The notes below the pieces were generated by a model. That model was not told the origin of the DNA, made no database searches, and worked only from the letters and a program-made list of their open reading frames with translations. Made by a program: the position numbers and the translations under genes. DNA of 64,000 bases from Nematostella vectensis (taxonomy: Eukaryota > Cnidaria > Anthozoa > Actiniaria > Edwardsiidae), in NCBI RefSeq assembly GCF_932526225.1, contig NC_064034.1, positions 18,908,927 to 18,972,926 on the forward strand. Reading direction: 5' to 3'. How positions within the stretch are numbered: the stretch's first letter is position 1; the number at the start of each line of letters is the position of its first letter. Of this stretch, positions 56,501 to 64,000 are shown in pieces.

Positions 56501-58465
56501 ACCCGGGATTAGGCGCTGATCTAGAGTTAAGATAACCGGCCTTTCAGGAACCGGCCCCCGATTTAATAACCCTAGTAAAAAACTGGTTTGACGAGTAAAA
56601 TTCACACAGGATAACCAGTAGATCAATAGAGAGCTACTCAAATTTACCTTTGGTGGTGGTTTTATTTTCGCACAGAAGCCCCAAAACGCCTCTACATCGC
56701 CTGTAATTACCTCCATTTCATTGCCAAAAATGTCATTTGCAGGATTCGAGTTGTTGCTAAGTTGGTGCTGGACACTAGTATAAATGTTGGAGATTTACTA
56801 TTTTCCACATAAATTTCATGTAACTTTCTGTCTGTCCCAGCACAATTTTAGAGTCAGCATCGCAACGAAGGTCGCATATAACAAAGCGAAATCATAGGAA
56901 ATTTTATCCTTACATTGTTTTTGTGTAACATCTTTTTTGTCGGCAACTTTATTTTATGAAATTTTAGTTCTACTTCAAAGTTTGGGGGGCCTGTGTTACT
57001 CCAACTAAACCGTAGGTTAACGAGTTAACCCACCTCGCAAACAGGGTTATATTTTAACCTCCAAACTAGCTCAGAGTTAGCGCTAACCAGCGTTTCGGGA
57101 ACAGAACAAATCCGGCGGTAAAAATCTAATCGTGGGTCAGGGCAATGTCAACCTTGGGGTAGCGCTAATCGGCTTTTCAGGAACCGGCCCCAGATTTATA
57201 TCGTAAAATCTAGAATATCGTTGTATTCAATATCGTAAAATCGAGGTAATTTCTTTTACATTTCACTGTAATTCCGCCAAGAGAAAGGAACGTTATCGTA
57301 TAATCGAGGTTATCGTAAAATCCAGGTTCTACTGTAAAGTGAACGGCTTGTTTCAATCCCATATGTTTATTGTAAACCATGACACACACACAACGTAACA
57401 AGAACCACTATAATTTATTCAGACATATAGTGAGCTTGGGGTATCTGTGCTGCCTCATCGCTGAAAGGTAATCAAGTATAACTGGCTCAAGTAGCACAAA
57501 TATTTTAAGCAGGCCGCTTGTTTAGTTATGCACCACTGATTGAGAAATGCTCTGAGAACAACATAATCTTAACTCGGACATTTCTTAGGCCTAGTTTTAA
57601 CGCCGTTCTTTTCATGCCGTGTCGTTCCAAATGAAATGAACGTAGAACAATCGAATTGGTTCATTTGCACACACTTGCATTTGGAACGGTGCATGAAAAG
57701 AACGGCGTTTAAACTAGCCTTATGTTCACGCGGTCATTATGTATTAATTTTTCAGTGTTCATTACCCTTTGAACGCGCTCTTACCAGTTACAGTTGTATA
57801 GCTGCTGAGTAATCTACAAGCCCGTTCCCCTTTTTCCCCGTAGTTCTGTCCCCATCTGTGCACCCCCGTCATCATCCACTTTCACCCGCCCATCCTTACC
57901 TTTGGACTTGGTCCGTCTACCCGACTGCTTCCCCGTGCAATGTCAGCAGATCACGACAGAGATCCAATGTCGCAAGACATTTAGCTGTAGCTGGTGCACA
58001 TGGGACAAGGCAAAAGAGCTCGGGGTACCCTACTGCGCAGATAGCAATGCCTGCTATGGAGGGGTCGAAGGGCGCGCTAACCCTTTCTTTAGGAAACTCA
58101 TCGACTCAAACGGTCTGGGTTCCAAATCCAACAAGACGACCTGGAGAGGTAAAGTGGTTGAAGCTCTTTCGGTGGCGAAGAATATCATCACGGAGTACTT
58201 CCCTCTGGTGGTCGCCACGACGGTCTTGCTTCTCGTGATGTTTGGGCTGTTTCTTGCTGTGTTTTGTTGTTGTAAGAAACCAAAAGGGTACACTGGGTTG
58301 GAAGGGTACTATGATGGCGAGGAAGGCTATGACGGGGAGTATAATGGTGAGGGAGGGTTTGAAGGCGATGAAGCTTATGGGTATGAGGAGGGATACGATG
58401 ATGGTATGAAGTATTATGAGAACAGAGGCGACGATGACTTCTTTCAGCTTGGAGAAGAGTTCTAG
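41504..58465 (+). CDS. VWA- and Cache-domain membrane protein (alpha2delta/CACHD1 family), 14 exons
   Basis: Exons: 41504-41671, 42193-42355, 43421-43590, 44150-44425, 45661-45802, 46285-46547, 46859-47000, 47865-48153, 48780-48970, 49607-49684, 50109-50421, 50815-51244, 51594-51847 and 57844-58465. Phases agree throughout and sum to 1166 residues. Residues 1-25 form a signal peptide. A VWA_N signature (DNRLRPWYTSA) precedes a VWA domain (about 215-400) with an intact MIDAS DTSSS at 221-225 and LTDGG later. Cache-type segments follow (about 430-880), then a Cys-rich stalk, one TM helix near 1080-1102 and a 64-residue Gly/Tyr/acidic tail. The family contains auxiliary subunits of voltage-gated calcium channels and CACHD1. 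The cytoplasmic tail favours CACHD1, the perfect MIDAS favours alpha2delta. The ATG at 41504 is preferred because a signal peptide follows. The boundary of exon 9 was chosen by phase (acceptor CGCACCAG). Several introns hold splice-junction repeats. Confidence 0.88.
42053..42199 (+). repeat. Two copies of the exon-2 acceptor region (VWA-Cache gene)
   Basis: A segment with GTCATGTTGATGTATTGTCG, CCCCCTAACATTGAACT and a TTAGAG|AACGAC end (42053-42125) is repeated as GTCATTTTGATGTACTGTCG, the same middle, and TTACAG|AACGAG (42126-42199). The second copy is the true acceptor of exon 42193-42355. The first has a usable AG, but reading from it meets a stop (CCC TAA) before the real exon. Spacing is about 74 bp. 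Confidence 0.8.
42611..42962. mobile_element. Non-autonomous DNA transposon, AGGGACCTTAAGCA family (copy 1)
   Basis: About 352 bp in intron 2 of the VWA-Cache gene. It starts AGGGACCTTAAGCAACGACG and ends in an imperfect inverse, CGTCCTTGCTTTTAAGGTCTCT. It is flanked by AAT on each side, a possible 3-bp target duplication. A second copy is at 49141-49489. No coding frame. Confidence 0.8.
43577..44060 (+). repeat. ~37-bp array of exon-3 end plus 5' splice donor (~12 units)
   Basis: Exon 3 ends TCACGCAACCTAAAACAG|GTTGGTATG at 43590. The following intron repeats CACGCAACCTAAAACAG|GTTAGTATGAAAGG with variants about a dozen times (periods about 32-39 bp), decaying to the right. Almost every unit preserves ACAG|GT. 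Reading on from the real exon past the first donor reaches a TAG at the start of the second unit, so only the exon-proximal donor gives full-length protein. Confidence 0.9.
45026..45390. mobile_element. Nested palindromic element (family 4)
   Basis: The outer arms match: CTTTAAACACGAGGTTCCGC at the left mirrors GCGGAATTTCGTGTTTAAAAG at the right, each next to a CCC-rich stretch. A second, independent palindrome is nested at about 45213-45328, with AATGTGGACTTTAAAAGCAC mirrored by GTGCTTTTAAAGTCCACATT. It lies in intron 4 of the VWA-Cache gene. A relative of the left arm is at 49978-50075. Confidence 0.75.
45770..46250 (+). repeat. ~82-bp array of exon-5 end with both acceptor and donor (exon + 5 copies)
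   Basis: The last 33 nt of exon 5 (TCAAGGATTTTATTAACCGC and on, start 45770) recur at 45852, 45935, 46013, 46094 and 46177, spacing 78-83 bp. Each copy is preceded by GATCCTTTTAG (acceptor-like), and most are followed by GTAAGTGAG, GTGAGA or GTTAGTGAG (donor-like). Copies at 45935-45967 and 46177-46209 are exactly 33 nt, enter and leave in phase 1, and would add 11 residues of the type VKDFINRTRPG/E without breaking the frame. The others are 32, 34 or lack a direct donor. Confidence 0.85.
46548..46680. mobile_element. Palindromic element starting within a donor-adjacent intron end
   Basis: Just after the exon-6 donor, GCTCGAGGATCCAGCGTACT at the left mirrors the region containing AGTACACTGGATTCTCGACC at the right, with outer arms CACTTTTTCTCTC and GAGAGAGAAAAAC (inverted). 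The span is about 125 bp with a short loop. It is a foldback MITE or long hairpin. Confidence 0.6.
47024..47260 (+). repeat. Two-copy tandem duplication in intron 7 of the VWA-Cache gene
   Basis: A segment containing CTTTTTGATCGCCGAGAAAG, TGATTGGTCGCTTGTGTATT and CCTGTA occurs at about 47024-47104 and again at about 47180-47260, with roughly 90% agreement. It begins about 24 bp after the exon-7 donor but contains no exon sequence. Confidence 0.7.
47266..47516. mobile_element. MITE of family 3 (second copy)
   Basis: About 250 bp with arms ATACACCCATTTCAAAAAAG and its inverse CTTTTTTGAAATAGGTATAT-type end. Inner arms share TGGCGAATGGCAAATAGTAG and GCCATTTGCCAATCGCCATT. It matches the 31024-31318 element in both arms. 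It sits in intron 7 and encodes nothing. Confidence 0.8.
48154..48779. other. Intron 8 of the VWA-Cache gene, nothing recognised
   Basis: This 626-bp intron has no recognised element. A 114-codon minus-strand open frame (48356-48700) contains a faintly ankyrin-like LMKQGANINI, but has no supporting context. The acceptor at 48779 (TCTTCGCACCAG|G) is the only nearby AG that keeps the phase-2 frame open. Confidence 0.55.
49141..49489. mobile_element. Non-autonomous DNA transposon, AGGGACCTTAAGCA family (copy 2)
   Basis: Same family as 42611-42962: starts AGGGACCTTAAGCATCGACG, ends CGTCCTTGCTTAATGTCCCT, and shares GATTCAGAATTCAATAGCAG inside. It is flanked by ATT on both sides, a possible 3-bp target duplication. 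It lies in intron 9 of the VWA-Cache gene. Confidence 0.8.
49681..49950 (+). repeat. Three copies of a ~110-bp repeat starting at the exon-10 donor
   Basis: The sequence at the exon-10 donor, AAAG|GTAAGGAAATGTAAACG, recurs as AAAGGAATAGTGAAATGTAA (about 49788) and AAGGATAAGAAAATGTAACC (about 49904). Downstream parts with GGGGGA, AGAAC and AGGCCAAGC are also shared. Only a few exon bases are included and the copies no longer keep GTAAG, so this is a weak member of the splice-junction class. Confidence 0.65.
49978..50075. mobile_element. Partial copy of family 4 element
   Basis: GGGTTCCGCTATTAACGGCA, CCCCTGGGGCTC and CAGCAGTCACAAAT match the left part of the 45026-45390 element (GGTTCCGCTATAAAAGGGAA, CCCCCGGGCTC, TAGCAGTCACAAAT). 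The inverse arm is not seen, so it is a fragment, 40 bp before exon 11. Confidence 0.65.
51813..56145 (+). repeat. 35/41-bp array of exon-13 end plus 5' donor (~115 units)
   Basis: Exon 13 ends AGTATAACTACTGCC, TTGACGAGAACGCTGAAAG|GTAATCA. The long unit (41 bp) is exactly the last 34 exon bases plus 7 intron bases, repeated head to tail for 4.3 kb. A short unit (35 bp, CTCATCGCTGAAAG in place of CTTGACGAGAACGCTGAAAG) and a 33-bp form (GTAATCACGTAACTACTGCC) are interspersed, in higher-order runs. Every unit keeps AG|GTAATC. Reading through the first donor gives GAA AGG TAA, an immediate stop. Confidence 0.95.
56426..57191. mobile_element. MITE with TIR GGGCCGGTTCCTGAAAAG, inserted at the array's end
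   Basis: Left end GGGCCGGTTCCTGAAAAG with GAGCGCTAACCC mirrors the right end GGGGTAGCGCTAATCGGC with TTTTCAGGAACCGGCCC. A third, internal inverted end, CTTTCAGGAACCGGCCC, closes at about 56555. This suggests a 133-bp foldback nested in, or derived from, the 766-bp element. GTTAACC/GGTTAGC words are frequent inside. No transposase frame is present. Confidence 0.75.
57448..57486 (+). repeat. Orphan copy of the exon-13 splice-junction unit
   Basis: CTGCCTCATCGCTGAAAGGT then AATCAAGTATAACT matches the short 35-bp unit of the array that ends about 1.3 kb upstream. The intervening DNA contains a MITE, so this is either a remnant of a longer array split by insertions or a separate copy event. Confidence 0.8.
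57585..57722. mobile_element. Short foldback MITE (family 2, second copy)
   Basis: A 138-bp palindrome 120 bp before the last VWA-Cache exon. TAGGCCTAGTTTTAACGCCG with TTCTTTTCATGC mirrors GCATGAAAAGAACGGCG with TTTAAACTAGCCTTA. Its middle has TTGGTTCATTTGCA like the relative at 27425-27560. Confidence 0.75.
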
Positions 58466-58521
58466 TCTCAAAATTAAACATCTTTTTGTACCGCACAAGA
58501 AATTTGTATATGGTCTTTATC

Positions 58522-58531
58522 AATAAATAAA
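58522..58531 (+). terminator. Poly(A) signals of the VWA-Cache gene
   Basis: Two overlapping AATAAA hexamers (AATAAATAAA) begin 57 bases after the stop codon, followed by a T-rich stretch. This gives a short 3' UTR. Confidence 0.75.
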
Positions 58532-58910
58532 GCTTTATGTATAGATTGGTCTATTTAAAATTCATTGCCGTAAGAATTGCAAGGCTTTTTCTAGTTTCCC
58601 CTATCCCACGTCGTCTTTGTACAGAAAAAAAAGTTTTCCGCATTTAGAAGAAAGAGGAAGCCCATGTTCCGATGACAGTACTTTCGACTTTAGTTTAGGA
58701 CTTTAGGAATGGGACAAAATATTTACTGGATACGCTTGGAGGGTTTCATTATTTATTTTAAATAAAAAATATTGCCATCCAACATTCGACTTTTTTAAAA
58801 GCGATAAGCTTCAAAGGAAATTTGTTAAATAAGCACCTCCTGTGTTTAAGATGTGTCCAGGTTTTGGTAGTGTCTCCTTCGTGAAGGTCATTCAGTGTCA
58901 AACAATGTTG

Positions 58911-60742
58911 CTATTTCTTGAAGTTTTTGCCATCCATCACTGCGTGCATGTCGTTAATACTTGTTCTCACGCACTCTAAAAATCCCCGTACGTCAGCCCC
59001 TCCCTTGTAACAGGTGACATTGCACCCGAGCCTATCGTCAAATATAGCATAGCCTACCCCCAAGCCTTCCGGTATGACAGGACCAAACCCTCCGAGGAGG
59101 ATGGCGGGACTGGAAAGGGTACTGGTGGAGAGATAGATGCGGTTGATGCGAGAGTACGCCTCGTCCTCGAATATGTCCGGTTTTTGTCCGGCTGCGGTGG
59201 CTATTGTTCGAAGGGCAAAAAGGTGACGGTCGAAACCTTGACCTGTGAAAAATTTGTGAAGAATTGAACGTCTCAAAGAGATAACAACAGGACGACGAAG
59301 ATTGAGACCAGTAATACGCGTACTTTCACTACTAAGCCCGTAACTGTTTAGACCTTTTACCATAGATGACAATACTAGGTGCACCAGTATACCTATTACG
59401 AGAGTATTCTTTGCAATTTACAGCCATGATATTATTTAGGACAAGATTTGCATTCCCTTGTAAATGACTGTAAAACCCATACCCGCACTCAAGTTAATTT
59501 TCGGGAAGAAGCCTCCTCTTTCATGCCCACCAATCAAGATTTGTAAGGATTCCCGACCCTCTTTCCGCCGTGATCAAGTGGGGTGTCCAGACAGTGACTC
59601 TATTTCAAAAAGCTTACCCATGGCTGCTTCCTTGGTAAGCTTCGCGTGCCAGGCTGTCGCCTTTCGGATCCGATCCATCATCTCGTCAACGCCCGCGCGG
59701 TGTGCCGTGTTAAATGCCTCGCTGCACGCCACTGTTGGATTGCTCGCGGGCCTGATTGTCTCCGTTCGACCATGCCTGAAGGCAGCCGTGCTACAAGACT
59801 CGTAAGTGGGCACAAAATGCCCAAGCTGCCGGTAGATAGCCATCTAAATAGATGGAAAAGAAAAATGAGAGAAATTCTATAAAATCAGGTAATGAAATCA
59901 GAAATTGTTGGGGCTTTCGCAATTGCGCTAAGAGATCACATGACCTTTTTGGATGGCAAATTCAAAATAAAATAACTAAACAAAAAAAAAAAATAGAAAT
60001 GACTGCACCCGTCACAGTAGAGAACGACGAAAAAAATAAAATCTTTAAATGAAACTTAACCCTTTCTGAAAGAAAAGAATTCTGGCTTTTTTCGTAACCG
60101 CTAAATAAGTTGCTTTTTGCTGATATTTTGCCGCTAAAAGCCTGAGCGCGCACTATATTGCCACCCTAACTGTCACGTGATCTCTGTCAACATACATTAT
60201 CAACCCATACCCGTTTTAGTATCAATTAATAAAAATAGACAAATTACTGAAAGCCATTTTTCTGCCCTTTGGTCCATTTTGTGCTTTTTTCCCTCGAATA
60301 CACGAGGCTGAAAACACAAGTATGTTCACCAAAGTGAGCCTGTTACAGGATATCAGGTCACTACCAACGTGGCTTCACCTGAAATGCGAGTTGCATAAAA
60401 GCATCAGGACTGACTTTCTTGCTCTTCAGATGGTTCTTGCCAAAGTCGGTGATTTCTAGCGTGTCCATATCCAGGTCGCCAGTGACCTTATTAAATCTCT
60501 TCTGTGCTGCAGCCACCCCCCGCTCGATCTCGGGCGTCAGGGTAATGTGAAGTTTCCTCAACGTGCTCTCTCCTGTCATTCCTCGTGCGGCGTCCGCAGT
60601 GAGAGCAGGGCGGGTCGTGGTATCTTTGAAGACCTCATTGAAGAATCGTAGTACTGCTACCCCATCTCCCCAGGCGTGCTCAAAGTTGACGGCGGAAGTA
60701 CCTTGTTTGCAGATAACCAGTTGGAAGGACTTGTCAAACCAC
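58911..60742 (-). CDS. CPT2: Carnitine O-palmitoyltransferase 2, C-terminal half (partial, three exons)
   Basis: Mitochondrial inner-membrane enzyme that moves acyl groups from carnitine back to CoA for beta-oxidation. Minus-strand exons are 60742-60379, 59843-59618 and 59242-58911 (TAG stop), with GT-AG junctions and matching phases (0 then 1), giving 306 residues. Family stretches in order: [11 protein letters not shown], the catalytic-histidine block [71 protein letters not shown], and [20 protein letters not shown]. The N-terminal half (about 350 residues in animal CPT2) should lie to the right but I see no exon between 60743 and 63774. Either an intron exceeds 3 kb or the 5' part is beyond the window. 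Convergent with the VWA-Cache gene, with only 445 bp between stop codons; an AATAAA on the minus strand near 58755 may end it. Confidence 0.93.
59921..60186. mobile_element. MITE of family 1 (second copy)
   Basis: About 266 bp in a CPT2 intron. Left end TTGCGCTAAGAGATCACATG and right end GTCACGTGATCTCTGTCAA match the 20037-20269 element, in inverse orientation. Inner words GCTAAAAGCCTGAGCGCGCA and its relative in the other copy agree. Confidence 0.8.
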
Positions 60743-60903
60743 CTGGTTAAGCGCACCAAGACAATCCGTTAGCAATCGAAGATCAAACACATAACAAGAC
60801 TACACGGAAACCAATCACACGCTTCCGCTGGTTTAAAAAATGGAAATTTAAGGCTTCCTTTGTTTTTCATACTTTTTGTTCTTCGGCCGCCCTAGAATTG
60901 TTA

Positions 60904-61168
60904 GGGAAAAATTTTGATGCCTAAGGCACCATATTGAGTCTACAATGCTGCAGCGTTCAGTATATTGAAGTTTTCTTCCCGTGCTCACGGAATTTTATTC
61001 CGTGCTAACACCTTAAGTACTTTTAGCACACGCTAAAAGGGAAAAATTTTGATGCCTAAGGCACCATATTGAGTCTACAATGCTGCAGCGTTCAGTATAT
61101 TGAAGTTTTCTTCCCGTGCTCACGGAATTTTATTCCGTGCTAACACCTTGAGTACTTTTAGCACACGC
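60904..61168 (+). repeat. Recent tandem duplication of 135 bp
   Basis: Two copies start GGGAAAAATTTTGATGCCTA at 60904 and 61039. They differ at a single noticed base (CCTTAAGTAC versus CCTTGAGTAC). Both contain CCGTGCTCACGGAATTT, a motif that recurs at 61401-61433. Confidence 0.9.
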
Positions 61169-61400
61169 CATTTCGATTATCTTCGAACACCTTTGGAGCG
61201 TAGCGCACGGCTGCCGATCTGTTATAACGATCTTTGAAATAAAAAAAATCATAAGACTAAAGGAACGCTCTTTTGTATAAGAATTTCACCCAATCTGAAT
61301 TTTTTGAAAATCTAAAAGGCCATACTTCCGACTTTCTGCCTCTCGAATTTACAATTCTTGTGCACGGAACAGGGCACCTTTTAAACGTCTCCGCATGAGG

Positions 61401-61433
61401 CCGTGCTCACGGAATTTCTTTCCGTGAGCACGG
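61401..61433. other. Perfect 33-bp hairpin
   Basis: CCGTGCTCACGGAA and TTCCGTGAGCACGG form inverse arms around a short loop. Each arm is itself partly palindromic (CCGTG..CACGG). Half of it also occurs in each copy of the adjacent 135-bp duplication, so it is probably a small foldback element. Confidence 0.7.
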
Positions 61434-62919
61434 TGTGCACACGATGTGCGCACGAAATCTCAAAGCCATAGTGTACGTAGGGTCACTACAGGACAAACGT
61501 TTTAGATTTATTTAGCGATATGATGGTGACGCCACAGTTTTCCCCAAAATTCACTGAAAGCGTTTCGATAATATCGATCATCTCAAATTCCATAATGCAA
61601 CTTCAATGGTCCAAATCATTTTAACTAAATAATTGGCCGCGAAGCGCATTACACTCTTTTTTTAACAAGAACGTCTAATTTTCAGTTGAGGCTGGGCCGT
61701 TCTTATTTTTGGGACATTTTAAGGCTGAATATGTCTTTAACGATGTTCCTCAATTTTAGCGTATATAAGAATATAATACCCAATGAGATATTCGGGAGAA
61801 TTACACTAATGATCAATAGCAATAATAAGGTTGCTACCATGAGCACAATTTGATTCTGCTTTATAGAACAAAATTTGGTGAAATCTCAGCCTAGACGTTC
61901 TTATAAAAAAAGGTTCTTATAAAAAAATATATATAATTGAAAATTAATCACGCGAAAGAGTGCTGTTTTCCCGATAATGGTGCCGCGTAAGGCTATTTAC
62001 CCATTATTACCGGGCGCAATAACAGCAAAACATGTAAAATAACTGTGATTAATGATCGATTCTAAGCCCCCTCTAGCTAATGTGCGCTGCGTGGCCATGT
62101 TTAGTGTTGTTAAAATACCCGAAGAGTAGGGGCGTCGCAAGGGAAAACTGAACGAATAACGTGGGAAAAATGTTAATTATCTGCAAATAAGTATAAGCGT
62201 AGGAACAGTTTTATTTGAAGTCCAAATATCACTAAAACACTAATATATAATGTGCTTTAACTATTTGCTGCGTTGGGTCGCTAGTTTGGATAATTCGATT
62301 CGCATCCACGACGTGACAAGACGTTTTATATAGAATGAATGAAAAGAAGTGTAAAGTCTATTTTGTTCACCAGAAGAACTAGAAATTCCTTAGTTGAGTG
62401 TCCTTGATCCAATCGATTTTTAAAATAAATATCTCTTTCAATGCACACATTTGTCAGCATCACTAAGTATATAACTTTGGTGTTATTTCGAGATTTAATC
62501 TTATAGTTTGCCTCCAATTATTATACAATGAAAATAATAACAATGGTAAGGCTGACTATAGGTTAGCATTTTCCCCCAACGTTTCTATTCTCGGCGAACT
62601 AATAGGCTACTTAATTCAGTCGCGTGTGTCTATATAGAAATGCTTAACTCAGTCGCGTGTGTGTATCTATAGAAATACTTAGTACCACATAACAATTTCA
62701 TACTTAGAAGCACATTAGTCACAAGCAAAAAAAAAGGCCAAGTTCATATTGTAAGGTTGTGTTAGCTTACATTTGCTTGATTTTCCATCACACTAATGAG
62801 CAAATTTATTTTTAAACGATTATCCGACAAGAACTCCTTCTAAACAGTTCTTTCAAAACTTGTGTTTTGTTCGATATCAAAAGCACTTAGAATGTAGCTT
62901 GGAGACGAGGTAAAATATT
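61434..62919. other. A/T-rich stretch with nothing recognised
   Basis: No exon, RNA gene or repeat with clear structure was recognised in this stretch, apart from a local direct repeat at about 62615-62680 (CAGTCGCGTGTGT with TATAGAAAT, twice). It should contain intron or upstream DNA of CPT2. Confidence 0.5.
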
Positions 62920-63590
62920 AATGCCATTGAAGTGGTGGAAAGCGCAATTAGCAGCCACCTAACGTGGAATGCCCACGTTTGCGAGGTCACCAAAAAGTGT
63001 CTTTTTTTTACTCCAATTTAAGCGCGCGCACGTCTCTAAGAGCGATCTAAAAGCCTTTTATTCTAGCTGCATTAAATCAGTAGGCGACCACGCTATTCCC
63101 GTTTTTTACGCATCATTGCCGGCTTACCTGGTTAACGATCTCAAGCGCGTTCAAACGTGCCATGTCTATTATATATCCATATGTGGGTTACGATGACTGG
63201 AGGCGAGTATAATCCGCCTAACAGATCACTACCAAAGGCTCTGTAAGTCCCTGTTCGATACCATTTCTAATGACACAGGGCATCGCCTACACCACCTGTT
63301 ACCAACTAAATTTGAAAGCACGTCTGCGCTTAGGAAAGCTCCGACTTACAATGTACTTTTCAAGACAAATAGGGCAAAAATAACCTTTTTTAATGCACAA
63401 TTCCAACGTGTCAATAGTTTTAAAACCTAGATAGTTTAACTTATTTTTACTTTAGAACCTTTCATATTCAATATATTTATTATCTTAGTTTTATCATAGT
63501 TTTTATCATAGTTATATCTTGTAAACATAATTCAGCCAACTATGGCTGCGACGTTCACATTAATAAAGCTATCTATCTATCTATCTACGT
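62920..63590 (+). mobile_element. Decayed non-LTR retrotransposon (LINE) 3' end
   Basis: Broken frames on the plus strand carry the C-terminal part of a LINE reverse-transcriptase protein: LTWNAHVCEVTKKC, FYSSCIKSVGDHAIPVFYAS, LPAYLVNDLKRVQ, then in another frame ITDHYQRLCKSLFDTISND and HRLHHLLP. A frameshift falls in a poly-T run near 63003 and a second frame change lies after 63160. The element ends with AATAAAG and a (CTAT)n tail at about 63567-63586, typical of L2/CR1-like 3' ends. It is dead. Confidence 0.8.
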
Positions 63591-63774
63591 CAATTTGAAG
63601 ACAATTTATTTCATTTCGGGTAATGCTTATTACCTTTGCCTCATAAACAGTAAGGCCCCACTACGGAAACTTTTGTTGATACGAGTATTACTACATTTTC
63701 AACAACGCCCCACAATTGCATCGTCAGAATAATTATCAACTTTTCGCTAACATGGAGGTGATCCATATATATCT

Positions 63775-64000
63775 CTAAGAAAAAATTTCTAGCCAAAATC
63801 GCTCTAAATAATGACCTTCCTCTGGATTTGGATGTTGCTCAACAAAACCTATTAATTTCAAGTAGAATTCTTTCGGTCTTTTATGGATTGTTGCTCTAGA
63901 AACAGCGAAAAAAGCCCCGGGACTCCAGTCCACATAACCTGGAGTTGTTCTATTGAATATGGCTCTGTAAAACTCGTCTATCTTTAAAACTCCCTTGCGC
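63775..64000 (-). CDS. C-terminal exon of a DUF3431-like protein (partial)
   Basis: On the minus strand a frame open from the right edge to TAG at 63775-63777 encodes 74 residues. Distinct pieces are DEFYRAIFNRTTPGYVDW, SPGAFFAVSRATIHKRP, FYLKLIGFVEQHPNPEEG and HYLERFWLEIFS. The W-x-x-GAxFAVSR...RPxxFY pattern resembles the C-terminus of DUF3431 proteins, whose function is unknown; glycosyltransferase-like roles have been considered. The N-terminus lies outside the window. It is on the same strand as CPT2, where CPT2's 5' exons would be expected, so it may be nested in a CPT2 intron or mark a separate gene. Confidence 0.6.
   Translation of the reverse strand, partial: RKGVLKIDEFYRAIFNRTTPGYVDWSPGAFFAVSRATIHKRPKEFYLKLIGFVEQHPNPEEGHYLERFWLEIFS

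Noticed and set aside
59464-59805. Plus-strand 113-codon frame
   Set aside because: It is the antisense shadow of a CPT2 exon on the minus strand.

Overview
The window is eukaryotic, intron-rich animal DNA. Its exons are short with GT-AG junctions, and its genes match animal families: nucleoporin Nup155, a class A GPCR, an alpha2delta/CACHD1-type VWA-Cache membrane protein, and carnitine palmitoyltransferase 2. Gene style, small palindromic DNA transposons and a likely DUF3431 gene suggest a cnidarian, probably a sea anemone of the Nematostella type. That species-level guess is inference.

Layout. 1-16485: about 305 copies of a 54-bp tandem repeat, lying inside a Nup155 intron and running off the left edge. 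16486-23568 (+): the last 11 exons of Nup155, with a 34-bp minisatellite in its last intron. 25005-28220 (-): a rhodopsin-like GPCR whose third intracellular loop is split by a 110-bp minisatellite. 28221-41503: mostly non-coding, with small repeats, a MITE, a 200-N gap and a few doubtful small exons. 41504-58465 (+): a complete 14-exon gene for a 1166-residue secreted-ectodomain, single-pass VWA-Cache protein, with repeat arrays in several introns and three CRE-type sites upstream. 58911-60742 (-): the three 3' exons of CPT2, convergent with the VWA-Cache gene. 60743-64000: a 135-bp tandem duplication, a decayed LINE 3' end, and at the right edge the C-terminal exon of a minus-strand DUF3431-like gene.

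The main unusual signal is a class of tandem repeats that contain a splice junction. The 54-bp Nup155 unit carries a branch-point-like motif, pyrimidine tract, AG acceptor and the first ~25 nt of the next exon. The arrays after VWA-Cache exons 3, 5 and 13, and in the GPCR loop, carry the end of the preceding exon plus a GT donor. Two further exons have a single duplicated acceptor. Wherever I could read the frame, only the copy next to the true exon gives a functional product. The other copies lead to an in-frame stop or a frameshift, except two 33-nt copies after VWA-Cache exon 5, which would be in-frame cassette microexons. At least seven such cases in three adjacent genes suggest a recurrent process of splice-site duplication, with possible links to intron gain and alternative isoforms.
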